Assembly: GCF_022842375.1 (NCBI RefSeq) | Contig: NZ_JALHPR010000001.1 | Span: forward strand, 248,001-312,000 | Length of the DNA: 64,000 nt | From: Elioraea sp. | GTDB taxonomy: Bacteria > Pseudomonadota > Alphaproteobacteria > Acetobacterales > Acetobacteraceae | Direction of reading: 5' to 3' | Shown: one piece after another, positions 25,906 to 34,889 of the stretch | Position numbering within the stretch: the stretch's first letter is position 1 | Layout of the letters: the number at the start of each line of letters is the position of its first letter | The notes under the pieces: generated by a model | What the model was told of the DNA's origin: nothing | The model's database searches: none | What the model saw: only the letters and a program-made list of their open reading frames with translations | Made by a program: the position numbers and the translations under genes

Positions 25906-26842
25906 TGGACGTGCTCCCGAGCGCGCGGAGAAGGGCCACGAGGCGCGCGTCGCGCCCTGCCTCGAGCTCAGCGATCGATTTTCCGCCAGCGATGGCATCG
26001 ACGCCCGCGACCAGCCTCGCCTTCAGCGCGGCATCGAGGCGCGGCGTGCGCATGCTGGCCCAGCGCCGCTCCTGCGCCGGGCCGAGATGGTCGAGATAGT
26101 GCGCAAGCCCGCCCGGGCCGCCGCCGAGATGGTAGGAGAGGTGAACCCCCGTCGCTGCCCAGCGCAGGCCCATCGAGGCCGAGAGCGCTTCGTCCACGGT
26201 CGCTGCATCGGCGATGCCGTCCTCGACCAGCGCGACCGCCTCGCGGTAGAGCGCGGCGGCGAGGCGGCCGGCGATGTGGCCCGCGATCTCGCGCCTGAGC
26301 ACGACGGGGCGCTTTCCGATCGCGCGGTAGAACGCGACGGCAGCGGCGATCGTCTCGGGAGCGGTTCGTTCGCCTCCCGAAACTTCGACGAGCGGCATGA
26401 GATCGGCGGGGTTGATGGGATGGCCGAGGATGAAACGATCCGCCCCCGCGAGATCGGACACCAGCGGGGTGAGGATCAGCGCGCTCGTCGATGACGCGAT
26501 CACCGTCTGCCGTGGCGTCGCGGCATCGAGCGCGGCGAAGAGGGGGCGCTTCGCGGTCTCGGTGTCGGGCGCGTTCTCCTGCACGAAGCGGGCCGGGGCG
26601 ACGGCGCCCTCGAGCGTGTCGTGGCAGGTGAGCAGCGCGAGGTCAGGCGCGCCGCCGAGGGCGGCGAGCGCCGGGGCGCGTGCGCCGATCGCGGCGACGA
26701 GCCGGTCGCGGAAGCCGGGCGAGGGGTCCCACGCACGCACGGCGATGCCGCGCGACAGCAGCAGCGCCGCCCAGCCGGCGCCGATCAGCCCGGTCCCGAT
26801 GATCGCCACCGGCCCCAATTGCTCGCCTCCAGGTTGCTGCAT
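25898..26842 (-). CDS. 3-hydroxyacyl-CoA/hydroxy-acid dehydrogenase family protein
   Basis: This 314-residue NAD-dependent dehydrogenase has the Rossmann loop IGTGLIGAGW at about 15-24, the SSTSALI segment, and GHPINPADLMPLVEV with the catalytic-region His and Asn. Short single-domain-pair members like this include L-carnitine dehydrogenase, L-gulonate dehydrogenase and 3-hydroxybutyryl-CoA dehydrogenase. The HPINPADLMPLVEV form is closest to the carnitine/gulonate type in my judgement, but the substrate is not certain. It overlaps the racemase gene that follows. Confidence 0.85.
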   Translation of the reverse strand: MQQPGGEQLGPVAIIGTGLIGAGWAALLLSRGIAVRAWDPSPGFRDRLVAAIGARAPALAALGGAPDLALLTCHDTLEGAVAPARFVQENAPDTETAKRPLFAALDAATPRQTVIASSTSALILTPLVSDLAGADRFILGHPINPADLMPLVEVSGGERTAPETIAAAVAFYRAIGKRPVVLRREIAGHIAGRLAAALYREAVALVEDGIADAATVDEALSASMGLRWAATGVHLSYHLGGGPGGLAHYLDHLGPAQERRWASMRTPRLDAALKARLVAGVDAIAGGKSIAELEAGRDARLVALLRALGSTSNG

Positions 26843-26939
26843 GGCCCGACCCCTTCGCCTTGCTCCAGCGCGACGCGCGGGCTAGCACCTCTCGTGTCGA
26901 TTGGCCACGCCAGGATGGGGCCAAAACGGCACGGGGGCG

Positions 26940-27596
26940 ATGGGGTTTGGGGCGGGGCCGGTGAGAGGCGCACGGGGCGGGCACGCGCAAGGCGGCAGGC
27001 GGCTGTTCGCGCGGAAACCGTCAATCGGGAGCGGCGCCCGCGCGCGCGGCGGCCGTGGCGGCTGGATCGCGGCTGCGTTCGCGAGCTTCACCGGTGCCGC
27101 CCTTGCCGCCTGGTTTGGCCTGGCGCCGGAGCCGCCATCCAAGCCTGAGGCAGAGGCGCCGCTGCCGCGCGAGATCGTGGTGCGCGCGACCGATGTGCGC
27201 GTCGTCGATGGCGATACGCTGAAGCTTGGAGATGCGACGGTGCGGCTCGCCGGCCTCGACGCGCCTGAGCGCGGCCAAGTCTGCCAGCGGGCAAACGGTT
27301 CGCGTTTCGATTGCGGCGAGGCGGCTGCCCGTCACCTGTTCACGCTGGTGCGGCGCCGCGGCGTTGCCTGCGGCGTCACCGGGCGCGACCGGTATGGGCG
27401 TGCGGTGGGCATCTGTCATGCGGATGGGTTGGACCTCGCCGAGGCGATGGTCGCCTCGGGCTGGGCGCTTGCGCTCGCCGAGGGCAGGCGCGGCCCCTCG
27501 CGCTATGGCGTGGCGGAAGCGCAGGCACGCTCGGCGCGCAACGGCCTCTGGGAAGGGCGATTCGACACGCCGGAAAGCTGGCGCAGAGCCAACTGA
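26940..27596 (+). CDS. Thermonuclease-like (SNase fold) membrane-anchored protein
   Basis: This 218-residue protein has a Gly/Arg-rich N-terminus, one hydrophobic segment (WIAAAFASFTGAALAAWFGLA) and a C-terminal staphylococcal-nuclease-like domain. Domain motifs are VVDGDTLKLGDATVRLAGLDAPE and DRYGRAVG, which carry the Asp and Arg residues of the active site. It probably acts in the periplasm, anchored by the hydrophobic segment. ATG 26940 is preferred because GGGGG precedes it; a TTG at 26901 is a weaker option. Nuclease activity is not proven for such bacterial homologues. Confidence 0.8.
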   Translation: MGFGAGPVRGARGGHAQGGRRLFARKPSIGSGARARGGRGGWIAAAFASFTGAALAAWFGLAPEPPSKPEAEAPLPREIVVRATDVRVVDGDTLKLGDATVRLAGLDAPERGQVCQRANGSRFDCGEAAARHLFTLVRRRGVACGVTGRDRYGRAVGICHADGLDLAEAMVASGWALALAEGRRGPSRYGVAEAQARSARNGLWEGRFDTPESWRRAN

Positions 27597-27768
27597 CGCC
27601 GCAGCAATGCTGCACTGCCGCACGTTGCGTGCCCGGGCGTGCGGGGCGTATGGTGCATTGCGTTTACCGGTCCGTGCGAGGCTTCCGTCGAGGCCGCCGA
27701 TATCGGCCGTTTGGCACAACCTGCGCGGCGAGGGGCAGCGCGGGTCCAGAGGGTAGGGGAGAAAGGCC

Positions 27769-29127
27769 ATGAACGAGATGTCCAAGCCAGGGGCAGAGGC
27801 CAAACTCCCCGATGCGCAGCATGGCCATAATCAGCCAGGCAGCGCGACGCTGACGCTGGATGGCACCGGGAAGTCGATCACCCTGCCGGTGATCCCCGGC
27901 ACGATCGGGCCCTCGGTCGTCGATATCCGCAAGGTCTACCCGGAGCTCGGCCTCTTCACCTACGACCTCGGCTACGGCGGCACGGCGGCGACCGACAGCA
28001 AGATCACCTACATCGACGGCGATGCCGGCATCCTGCTCCATCGCGGCTACCCGATCGAGCAGCTGGCCGAGAAGTGCAGCTTCCTCGAGGTGGCGTACCT
28101 GCTGCTGAACGGCGACCTGCCGACCAAGGCCGAGATGGCCGAGTTCGACACGGGTGTCACGCGCCACACCATGATCCACGAGCAGCTTCGCCGGTTCTAT
28201 GACGGGTTCCGCCGCGACGCCCACCCGATGGCGGTGATGACGGCGGTGGTCGGCGCGATGAGCGCGTTCTACCACGACAGCCTCGACATCACCGACGAGA
28301 CGCACCGGACGATCAGCGCATTCCGCCTGATCGCCAAGGTGCCGACGATCGCCGCCTGGGCCTACAAGTACTCGATCGGCCAGCCCTTCATGTATCCGCG
28401 GAACGACCTCGGCTACGCCGAGAACTTCCTCTACATGATGAACGCCGTGCCGGCGGAGCCGTACCAGGTGAGCCCGGTTCTCGCGCGTGCGATGGATCGC
28501 ATCCTGATCCTGCACGCCGACCATGAGCAGAACGCCTCGACCTCGACGGTCCGCCTCGCCGGGTCGACTGGCGCCAACCCGTTCGCCTGCATCGCCGCCG
28601 GCATCGCCAGCCTCTGGGGCCCGGCGCATGGCGGCGCGAACGAGGCGGTGCTGAAGATGCTGGCCGAGATCGGCCATGTGAAGAACATCCCCGACTTCAT
28701 CGCCAAGGTGAAGGACAAGGACAGCCACGTCCGGCTGATGGGCTTCGGCCACCGCGTGTACAAGAACTTCGACCCGCGCGCGAAGATCATGCAGCAGACC
28801 TGCCACGAGGTGCTGCGCGAGCTCGGCATCAAGGACGAGCCGCTGCTCGACCTCGCCATTGAGCTCGAGAACATCGCCACGCATGACGAGTACTTCGTTG
28901 CCCGCAAGCTCTACCCGAACGTCGACTTCTATTCGGGCATCATCCTGAAGGCGATGGGCATCCCCACCAGCATGTTCACCGTGCTGTTCGCGGTCGCGCG
29001 CACCACAGGCTGGATCAGCCAGTGGAAGGAGATGGTCGAGGACCCGACGCAGCGCATCGGCCGGCCGCGGCAGCTCTACACCGGCGCGCCGCAGCGTGAT
29101 GTCAGCGCGCTCGCTGACCGCGGCTGA
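27769..29127 (+). CDS. gltA: Citrate synthase
   Basis: This 452-residue enzyme condenses oxaloacetate and acetyl-CoA in the first step of the TCA cycle. Catalytic segments are [12 protein letters not shown] and GPAHGGANE (His residues), and [13 protein letters not shown] (substrate Arg and His); a catalytic Asp is in the [10 protein letters not shown] segment. The N-terminal extension before the catalytic domain and overall length fit the NADH-sensitive hexameric type found in Gram-negatives. AGGGGAGAAAGG precedes ATG 27769, a strong ribosome site. A strong intrinsic terminator follows. Confidence 0.96.
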   Translation: MNEMSKPGAEAKLPDAQHGHNQPGSATLTLDGTGKSITLPVIPGTIGPSVVDIRKVYPELGLFTYDLGYGGTAATDSKITYIDGDAGILLHRGYPIEQLAEKCSFLEVAYLLLNGDLPTKAEMAEFDTGVTRHTMIHEQLRRFYDGFRRDAHPMAVMTAVVGAMSAFYHDSLDITDETHRTISAFRLIAKVPTIAAWAYKYSIGQPFMYPRNDLGYAENFLYMMNAVPAEPYQVSPVLARAMDRILILHADHEQNASTSTVRLAGSTGANPFACIAAGIASLWGPAHGGANEAVLKMLAEIGHVKNIPDFIAKVKDKDSHVRLMGFGHRVYKNFDPRAKIMQQTCHEVLRELGIKDEPLLDLAIELENIATHDEYFVARKLYPNVDFYSGIILKAMGIPTSMFTVLFAVARTTGWISQWKEMVEDPTQRIGRPRQLYTGAPQRDVSALADRG

Positions 29128-29144
29128 GCGCCCGGCTTCTACGG

Positions 29145-29174
29145 AAGGGCGCGCCAAGCCGGGCGCGCCCTTTT
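29145..29174 (+). terminator. Rho-independent terminator of gltA
   Basis: AAGGGCGCGCC (29145-29155) and GGCGCGCCCTT (29162-29172) form a perfect 11-bp stem with a 6-base loop, followed by TTTTGTTT. It lies 18 bases after the gltA stop. This is the clearest canonical intrinsic terminator in the window. Confidence 0.93.
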
Positions 29175-29547
29175 GTTTATCCACAGACAGATCGCGCTAG
29201 GGTTGAATCGATATCGACGCTGCACGTGCATCGTCATTCACCCACGCCGCCGTGATCGGGCCCAAGGCGTCCCGCAGCCGATCGGGCGCCGCGTGGGCCC
29301 GTATCAGGTCATGACGGTAGATCGCTGATCTTGAATCAAAGTCACCGTCCGTCTTCGTCCCATGAGACGCGACTCACGCGGCTGCATGCGCGCTCTCCGT
29401 GAGTGTCCCGTCAGCTCTCATCTGACTCACTGCATGCGCCATAGTGCGTTAATTCTATTCCAGGTTGAAATTTGCGCTTGAATTTTCCCCAGGGTTGTCC
29501 CCAGGATTCACATCATGGCATGCGTCGCAGACAGGGAGCCTTGACTC
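29175..29547. other. Gene-free stretch with lower GC
   Basis: No credible gene is visible in these 373 bases. The composition is less GC-rich than the surroundings, especially at 29440-29500. Two imperfect copies of an ACTCAC...TGCATGCGC motif occur near 29372-29392 and 29424-29440. The region should hold the promoter of the orphan gene at 29548, but I see no clear consensus pair. Confidence 0.6.
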
Positions 29548-30183
29548 ATGGAGCGACACGCGAAACTTGACGCGTTGGTTCGGCAGCAGTTGCGAAAGTG
29601 GCCCCAGGTCCTTCCTGGCCTGGCGCCGCGGGGGAACGGCCCCGTCCCGACCCTCCGTGCGAGACCATCGGAACACCAATCGCCGGCCTCGCCCTTCCTC
29701 AAGATCCCGGGCACCGACCGGCTCCGCACCCTGCCTGACGGGATGTGGCTCCAGTTCGGCGGTACGGCAGCTGAGCCATGGTGCGACGTCGTCGCGATCG
29801 AGGCCTGCTCCTCGTTCCAGAACCTGCTCGATAAGCGTTCCCGCTTCGCGCCGTCGACGCACTCGCTGCTGGCGATCTGCCCGCTGCCGTGGCTCACCGG
29901 CCCCGTCTCGCCCGAGGATCCGACACCGCGCTGGCGCCTGACCGGCATCCTGAAGGACGAACCGGTCGCCCCGCTCACCCTTCCAGTGCGCGACATGCGG
30001 GTGCTCTACGGCCTGAAGGATCGGCAATACGACCACTTCGTCACCGGGCAGGTGCCCCATGCGCACGAGTTCTTCTGCCCGATGGGCGCGCTGACGGAGG
30101 AGAAGGGCTACGATAAGCCGGGCATGCGATCCCTCATGTCGCGGCTATCGGCATCCAACAACTTCTTCGACGGAAGCCTTTGA
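29548..30183 (+). CDS. Orphan hypothetical protein
   Basis: This 211-residue protein is not recognised. It has no signal peptide or membrane segment. The middle contains WCDVVAIEACSSFQNLLDKRSRFAPS, where an Asp...Ile-Glu-Ala pattern loosely recalls the core of restriction-like nuclease folds, but the expected E-x-K lysine is missing, so this is weak. The C-terminal part (VLYGLKDRQYDHF, HAHEFFCPMG) is rich in aromatic residues, His and Cys. It follows the lower-GC stretch after gltA and is convergent with a phosphodiesterase gene. Both context and composition hint at acquired DNA. Confidence 0.6.
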   Translation: MERHAKLDALVRQQLRKWPQVLPGLAPRGNGPVPTLRARPSEHQSPASPFLKIPGTDRLRTLPDGMWLQFGGTAAEPWCDVVAIEACSSFQNLLDKRSRFAPSTHSLLAICPLPWLTGPVSPEDPTPRWRLTGILKDEPVAPLTLPVRDMRVLYGLKDRQYDHFVTGQVPHAHEFFCPMGALTEEKGYDKPGMRSLMSRLSASNNFFDGSL

Positions 30184-30195
30184 TCGTGAAGGATA

Positions 30196-30234
30196 CCCCT
30201 CCCCGTCAAGGGGCGGGGGAGGGTGGGGGAGGGG
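30196..30234. repeat. GC hairpin with G-run tract at convergent gene ends
   Basis: CCCCTCCCC (30196-30204) can pair with GGGGCGGGG (30210-30218) with one mismatch and a 5-base loop. From 30210 to 30234 the plus strand carries five runs of 3-5 G separated by single bases, a strong G-quadruplex pattern. It overlaps the last codons of the phosphodiesterase gene on the other strand, encoding a Pro-rich tail. It may serve as a terminator between convergent genes. Confidence 0.65.
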
Positions 30235-31204
30235 CGATCCCCCTCGTTGCCAGGACGCCACGCAGCAGGTCTGGCCTGTCGGTGATGATGCCATCGATTC
30301 CCCAGCCGATCAGCCGCTCCATCGTCGGCACGTCATTGACCGTCCAGGGCACCACCGTGAGGCCGAGCAGCCGCGCCTCCGCCAGGCTCGCCTCCGTCAC
30401 GTCGCGATGGTTGGGTGACCACACGTTGCCGCCGGCGGCAGCGACGAGCCTCGGCGCGGAATTGCCGTAGGCCGCGGCGTCCCGCCCGCCGAGCCAGGGC
30501 GAGGGGCGACCGTCGCGGGAGGACACCGTGTCGAAGCCCGGGGTCTGAGAGGTCAGGTAGCTGCGCACGACCTCCGGGCGATGCTGCTTCAGCCAGTCGA
30601 GCGACCGCCAGTCGAAGCTCTGCACCACGGCCCGTTCCGTCAGCCCCGCACGGGCGAGCGCATCGGCTACGCCCGCGGCTAGCACCTCGGGTGCGACGGT
30701 CAGGCCCTGCTGTAGCGGGGACACCTTGGTCTCGATGTTGAACCGCACCGTGTGGCTCGCGGCGTTGGCGAGCGTGAGCACGGCATCGAGCGTTGGCACC
30801 CGCGCGCCGTCGGCCGGCACCTGGTCGGGGAAGGTCGCGGCATAGCGTGTTCCGGGGCGGATCCGCCCGACATCGTGGGCCTGGAGCTCCGCGAGGGTGA
30901 GCGAGCGGATGGAAGGGCCCGGCCCCGCGAGCCAGGCGCCGTTGGGCAGGCGGGTGATGTCCGGGTTGAGCGACAGGTCGTGCATGACGACGACGACGCC
31001 GTCGGCCGTCATGCCGGTATCCATCTCGAGCGTGGTGACGCCGAGCGAGAGTGCCTTCGCAAAGCCTTCGAGCGTGTTCTCCGGTGCCAGCCCCCGCGCC
31101 CCGCGATGGCCCTGCAAGTCGAACGCCATGCCGCTTCCCCCTCCGATCAGACCTGCCATGACGAACGCAGCAAACCCGCTCAGGTAATGCCGTGTGTCAT
31201 GCAT
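30206..31204 (-). CDS. Glycerophosphodiester phosphodiesterase
   Basis: This 332-residue periplasmic enzyme hydrolyses glycerophosphodiesters to glycerol-3-phosphate and an alcohol. A signal peptide (FAAFVMAGLIGGGSGMA) is followed by the catalytic HRGARGLAPENT beginning at H33, then TTLEMDTGMTADGVVVVMHD in pieces with the metal-binding Glu, Asp and His residues. FNIETK and GIDGIITDRP are later barrel landmarks. Overall it is the GlpQ/UgpQ-type TIM barrel. The Pro-rich C-terminus (APPPPSPAP) is encoded by the G-run tract and is probably non-essential. It is divergent from the ABC importer genes. Confidence 0.9.
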   Translation of the reverse strand: MHDTRHYLSGFAAFVMAGLIGGGSGMAFDLQGHRGARGLAPENTLEGFAKALSLGVTTLEMDTGMTADGVVVVMHDLSLNPDITRLPNGAWLAGPGPSIRSLTLAELQAHDVGRIRPGTRYAATFPDQVPADGARVPTLDAVLTLANAASHTVRFNIETKVSPLQQGLTVAPEVLAAGVADALARAGLTERAVVQSFDWRSLDWLKQHRPEVVRSYLTSQTPGFDTVSSRDGRPSPWLGGRDAAAYGNSAPRLVAAAGGNVWSPNHRDVTEASLAEARLLGLTVVPWTVNDVPTMERLIGWGIDGIITDRPDLLRGVLATRGIAPPPPSPAP

Positions 31205-31289
31205 TCTTCACGCTTCCCCTCTGCCCCACCATCCCTTGCACCGCTAGAGAAGCGTTGCAACGCCCCGCCCCGACCAAAGGACCTCATCG

Positions 31290-32315
31290 ATGACGTCGTA
31301 TCCGCGTCGCCCGCTTGCCGCGGCACTTGCCGCTTCGCTGCTCGGCCTCATGCCGCAGGGCGTTCAGGCCCAAGGGACGTCCCAGCCGCTTACTCAATCC
31401 GTCTCCGGCCGCCTCGTCCTCTACACGAGCCAACTCGATGCCGACGCGCAAGGGACGGTCGATGCATTCCGCGCGCGCCATCCGGGCGTCGCGGTCGAAT
31501 GGGTGAGGGGCGGGACGAGCGCGCTGATCCCCCGGCTGCGCGCGGAGTTCGCGGCTGGCAGCCCGCGGGCCGACCTGCTGCTGATCGCCGACAGCCTGAC
31601 GATGGAAACGCTGAAGGCCGAAAACCGCTTGCTGCGCTGGGCCGATGCGCCGCGCGGCGGCGTGCCGGCGGCGCATGTCGATGCCGATGGCTTCTACTGG
31701 GGCACCAAGCTCATCACCACCGGCATCGCGCGCAACGCCCGCGCGCCGATGCCCATCACCGCTTGGGCCGACCTCGCCGATCCGCGCGCGCGCGGGCTCG
31801 CCACCATGCCCTCGCCCAGCGTCTCCGGGGCGGCGCTGATCCACCTCTACGCGATCGTGCAGAACCCTGCGCTTGGGTGGGGGTATCTGCAGCGCGTGGC
31901 CGCCAACGGGCTCTCCGTGCGCGGCGGCAACGGGGCAGTGATGCAGTCGGTCGCCGGCGGAGAGAAGGCGTTCGGCATGATCATCGACTACCTGCCGATC
32001 CGCGAGGCGGCGAAGGGCGCGCCGGTGCAGTTCGTGTTCCCGGCCGAAGGCGTCTCCGCCATCACCGAGCCGGTGGCGATCCTTGCGGGCACGCGCAACG
32101 AGGCGGCGGCGAAGGCCTTCGTCGCGTTCCTGCTGTCGCGCGAGGGGCAGGAGCTTGCCGCGCGCCAGGGCTTCCTGCCGGCCGACCCGGCCATCGCGCC
32201 GCCCGCGGGCTTTCCCGATCCGGAGACGATCCGCGTCATGCCGCTCGACCCCAAGCGCGCGCTGGCCGAGGCGGAGGACGTGCAGCGCCGGTTCGCCATC
32301 ATGATGGGCCATTAG
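31290..32315 (+). CDS. ABC transporter substrate-binding protein, ferric iron-type (FbpA-like)
   Basis: This 341-residue periplasmic receptor has a signal peptide (AAALAASLLGLMPQGVQAQ) and fits the FbpA/AfuA group of extracellular binding proteins: SGRLVLYTSQLDADAQGTVDAF at the start, VEWVRGGTSALIPRLRAEFAAGSPRADLLLIAD in pieces, and GMIIDY with a Tyr in the usual metal-binding area. Ferric iron is the commonest ligand, but the group also contains phosphonate and sugar-phosphate receptors. It is followed after 15 bases by its permease gene. Confidence 0.85.
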   Translation: MTSYPRRPLAAALAASLLGLMPQGVQAQGTSQPLTQSVSGRLVLYTSQLDADAQGTVDAFRARHPGVAVEWVRGGTSALIPRLRAEFAAGSPRADLLLIADSLTMETLKAENRLLRWADAPRGGVPAAHVDADGFYWGTKLITTGIARNARAPMPITAWADLADPRARGLATMPSPSVSGAALIHLYAIVQNPALGWGYLQRVAANGLSVRGGNGAVMQSVAGGEKAFGMIIDYLPIREAAKGAPVQFVFPAEGVSAITEPVAILAGTRNEAAAKAFVAFLLSREGQELAARQGFLPADPAIAPPAGFPDPETIRVMPLDPKRALAEAEDVQRRFAIMMGH

Positions 32316-32330
32316 GCGTTCGCGCGCCGG

Positions 32331-34007
32331 ATGGGCCGCACGGCCGGGGAGAGGCTTCTCCTCCCCCTCCTGCTTTCCTGGATCCTCGCCATCTCGGTGC
32401 TGCCGATGGCGCGGCTCGCGCTCGAGGGCGTCGCGCCCTCGCTGCCCGGCGCGCCGCCTGACCTGGCACTCCGCGTCTTTTCCGATCCGCGGGTGTGGCG
32501 CGCGGCGTGGCGCACGCTCATCGTCGCCTCCGCCGCGACGGCGCTCTCGGCCCTGATCGGCACGGCGGCGGCACTCGCGCTCGGGCTTTGCCGGATTCCT
32601 GCGCGGCGCATGCTCACCTTTCTCTTCGTCGTGCCGATGCTGATCCCGCCCCAGATCGCGGCGCTGTCCTGGATCAGCGCGCTCGGGCCGTCATCGACGC
32701 TGCTGAACGCCATCGGCCTCGCCCCGCCGCTCGGTGCGCGGCACCCGCTCTACGGGCCTGGCGGCATCGCGCTGCTGCTCGGCGTGCAGCATGCGCCGCT
32801 CGTGTTCCTGCCGCTGATGGCCGCCCTCAGGCGTTTTCCCGCAGGGCTCGTCGAGGCGGCGCGGCTGGCGGGTGCCGGGCGGGGTGCAGTGCTGCAGGGC
32901 GTCGTGCTGCCGCTGCTGGTGCCGGCGCTGGCCGGTGCGCTGGCGCTCGCCTTCGTCGCCGCGATCGGCAATTTCGGCATCGCCGCGCTGCTCGGCATCC
33001 CGGCCAACCACACGCTGCTCACCGTGCTGATCTGGCAACGGCTTGCCGGGCTCGGGCCTGCGGGATTGTCGGAAGCCGCACTCCTGTCGCTGCTGCTCGC
33101 CGCCCTCGCCGCGGCCGCGCTCTGGGCCGAGGCGCGGGCAGGGCGGCGGTCGCGGCGCTTCATCACGGCCGGTGCGACGGCACCTGCCCCGAAGCTCGCC
33201 CTCGGGCCCTGGCGCTGGGCGGTGTTCGCCGCCCTCGTGTTCTATCTCGCCGCCGTGCTGGCGCTGCCGCTTGCCTCCCTCGTCGCCACCGCTCTTGTCC
33301 CGGCGATCGGCGTTCCGTTGACGCTGGCCACGGTGACGCTGCGCAACCTCGAGACTGTCTTGTTCGTGCAGCAGAATACCGCGCTGGCGTTCCGCAACAG
33401 CCTTGCCCTTTCTGCCGCCGCGGCAGTGGTCCTCGTCGGCCTCGCCCTCGCGATGGTGCGCGTCAGGCTTGCCGGCGTGGTGCGCGCGATGATCGACCTG
33501 CCCTATGCGCTGCCCGGCGTGTGCCTTGGCGTGGCGGTGATCCTCGTGCATCTCCGCCCGCTGCCGCTGATCGGCGTGTCCCTGTATGGCGGGCTCGGGC
33601 TGATCCTGATCGCCTATCTCGCCCGCTTCCAGTCGCTCGCACTGAAGCCCATCGCAGGTTCCGCCGCGCGGCTGGACCCGGCGCTCGAGGAAGCAGCGCG
33701 GCTGGCCGGCGCAGGACCGTTGCGCAGGCTGATCACGATCGCGCTGCCACTGCTCGCCCCCTCGGCCGCTGCCGCGGGCATCCTTGTCGCGCTGGCGGCG
33801 CTCAACGAGATCACCGTCTCGATCCTGCTCTATGCCGCGGGCAGCCAGACGCTCGGCGTCGTCGTGTTCGGGCTGCATGACGGCGGCGCGGTGGGGCAGG
33901 CCGCTGCCGTGTCCGTCGTCGGGCTCGCGCTCGTGCTCGGGCTGATGGGGGCCGCAAGCCTTCTCGCCCGCCGCCTGCCGCCCGGCACGCTGCCCTGGAG
34001 TGCCTGA
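32331..34007 (+). CDS. ABC transporter permease, fused two-domain FbpB type
   Basis: This 558-residue permease contains two homologous membrane domains, each with about six helices, as in FbpB/SfuB iron permeases. Two EAA-like coupling loops can be seen, one in VEAARLAGAGRGAVLQGVVLP and one in EEAARLAGAGPLRRLITIALP, in each domain about two-thirds through. The two loops are almost copies of each other, consistent with an internal duplication. The usual third gene, the ATPase, is absent: the next gene is a TauE-type exporter. Confidence 0.9.
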   Translation: MGRTAGERLLLPLLLSWILAISVLPMARLALEGVAPSLPGAPPDLALRVFSDPRVWRAAWRTLIVASAATALSALIGTAAALALGLCRIPARRMLTFLFVVPMLIPPQIAALSWISALGPSSTLLNAIGLAPPLGARHPLYGPGGIALLLGVQHAPLVFLPLMAALRRFPAGLVEAARLAGAGRGAVLQGVVLPLLVPALAGALALAFVAAIGNFGIAALLGIPANHTLLTVLIWQRLAGLGPAGLSEAALLSLLLAALAAAALWAEARAGRRSRRFITAGATAPAPKLALGPWRWAVFAALVFYLAAVLALPLASLVATALVPAIGVPLTLATVTLRNLETVLFVQQNTALAFRNSLALSAAAAVVLVGLALAMVRVRLAGVVRAMIDLPYALPGVCLGVAVILVHLRPLPLIGVSLYGGLGLILIAYLARFQSLALKPIAGSAARLDPALEEAARLAGAGPLRRLITIALPLLAPSAAAAGILVALAALNEITVSILLYAAGSQTLGVVVFGLHDGGAVGQAAAVSVVGLALVLGLMGAASLLARRLPPGTLPWSA

Positions 34008-34082
34008 TCCGCGCCACTGCGGGACGAACCAGCCGACGCGTGCCATACACGCCACTCCCTGCCCTCGTCAGAAGCATCCGCG

Positions 34083-34886
34083 ATGTCGCTGCTTGCAAGC
34101 CTTGCCGCGGGTTTTCCCGGGCCGATCGCCGAGCCCTGGTTCTACGCGCTCGCGATCCCGACGCTGCTGGTCACCGGCATCAGCAAGGGCGGCTTCGCCT
34201 CGGGCGGCGGCAACCTGGCCGTGCCGGCGTTGGCGCTGACCATCCCAGCCGGCCAGGCAGCCGGCATCGTGCTCCCCATCCTCTGCGCGATGGACATCGT
34301 CGGCATCTGGGCCTACCGGCGTGAATGGAACCGCCGGCTCATGCTGATCCTCGCGCCCGGCGCGCTCGTCGGCATCGCGCTCGGCGCCTTTGCGTTCGGC
34401 GAACTCTCAGACCGCGCGGTCAAGACGCTGATCGGCGCCGTGGCGGTGCTGTTCACCCTGCATGCCTGGGGCAAGGCCTGGCTCGCGCGGGGGATGGCGG
34501 CAGGGGAACCGCCGGGGGAGAACCGGCCAGCCGCCTTCGCTGCCTCGCTCGCCTCCGGCTTCACCTCGACGCTCGCCCATGCCGGGGGGCCGCCGCTGGC
34601 GATGTATCTCCTGCCGCGGCGCTATACGCGCGCGCTGCTCAACGCCACGACGGTGATGTTCTTCGCGATGGTGAACTACGTGAAGCTCGTGCCCTACGCC
34701 TGGCTCGGCCAGCTGAACGTAACCAATCTCGCCACCTCCGCCCTGCTTCTGCCGACCGCCCCGATCGGCGTGTTCCTCGGCCTCTGGCTGTCGCGGCGGG
34801 TGACCGATGCGCTGTTCTACAGGATCGTCTTCGCGCTCCTGTTCGTGACGGGCCTGAAGCTTCTCTACGACGGGCTGATCGCCTGA
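34083..34886 (+). CDS. Sulfite exporter TauE/SafE family protein
   Basis: This 267-residue integral membrane protein has about seven or eight transmembrane helices and the TauE/SafE duplicated pattern: VTGISKGGFASGGGNLAVPALAL in the first half and ASGFTSTLAHAGGPPLAMYLLPR in the second. The family exports small sulfur-containing or organic anions; the real substrate is not known here. It is on the same strand as the iron-type permease, 75 bases downstream, and convergent with the CHAD gene with only three bases between stops. Confidence 0.88.
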   Translation: MSLLASLAAGFPGPIAEPWFYALAIPTLLVTGISKGGFASGGGNLAVPALALTIPAGQAAGIVLPILCAMDIVGIWAYRREWNRRLMLILAPGALVGIALGAFAFGELSDRAVKTLIGAVAVLFTLHAWGKAWLARGMAAGEPPGENRPAAFAASLASGFTSTLAHAGGPPLAMYLLPRRYTRALLNATTVMFFAMVNYVKLVPYAWLGQLNVTNLATSALLLPTAPIGVFLGLWLSRRVTDALFYRIVFALLFVTGLKLLYDGLIA

Positions 34887-34889
34887 GCG

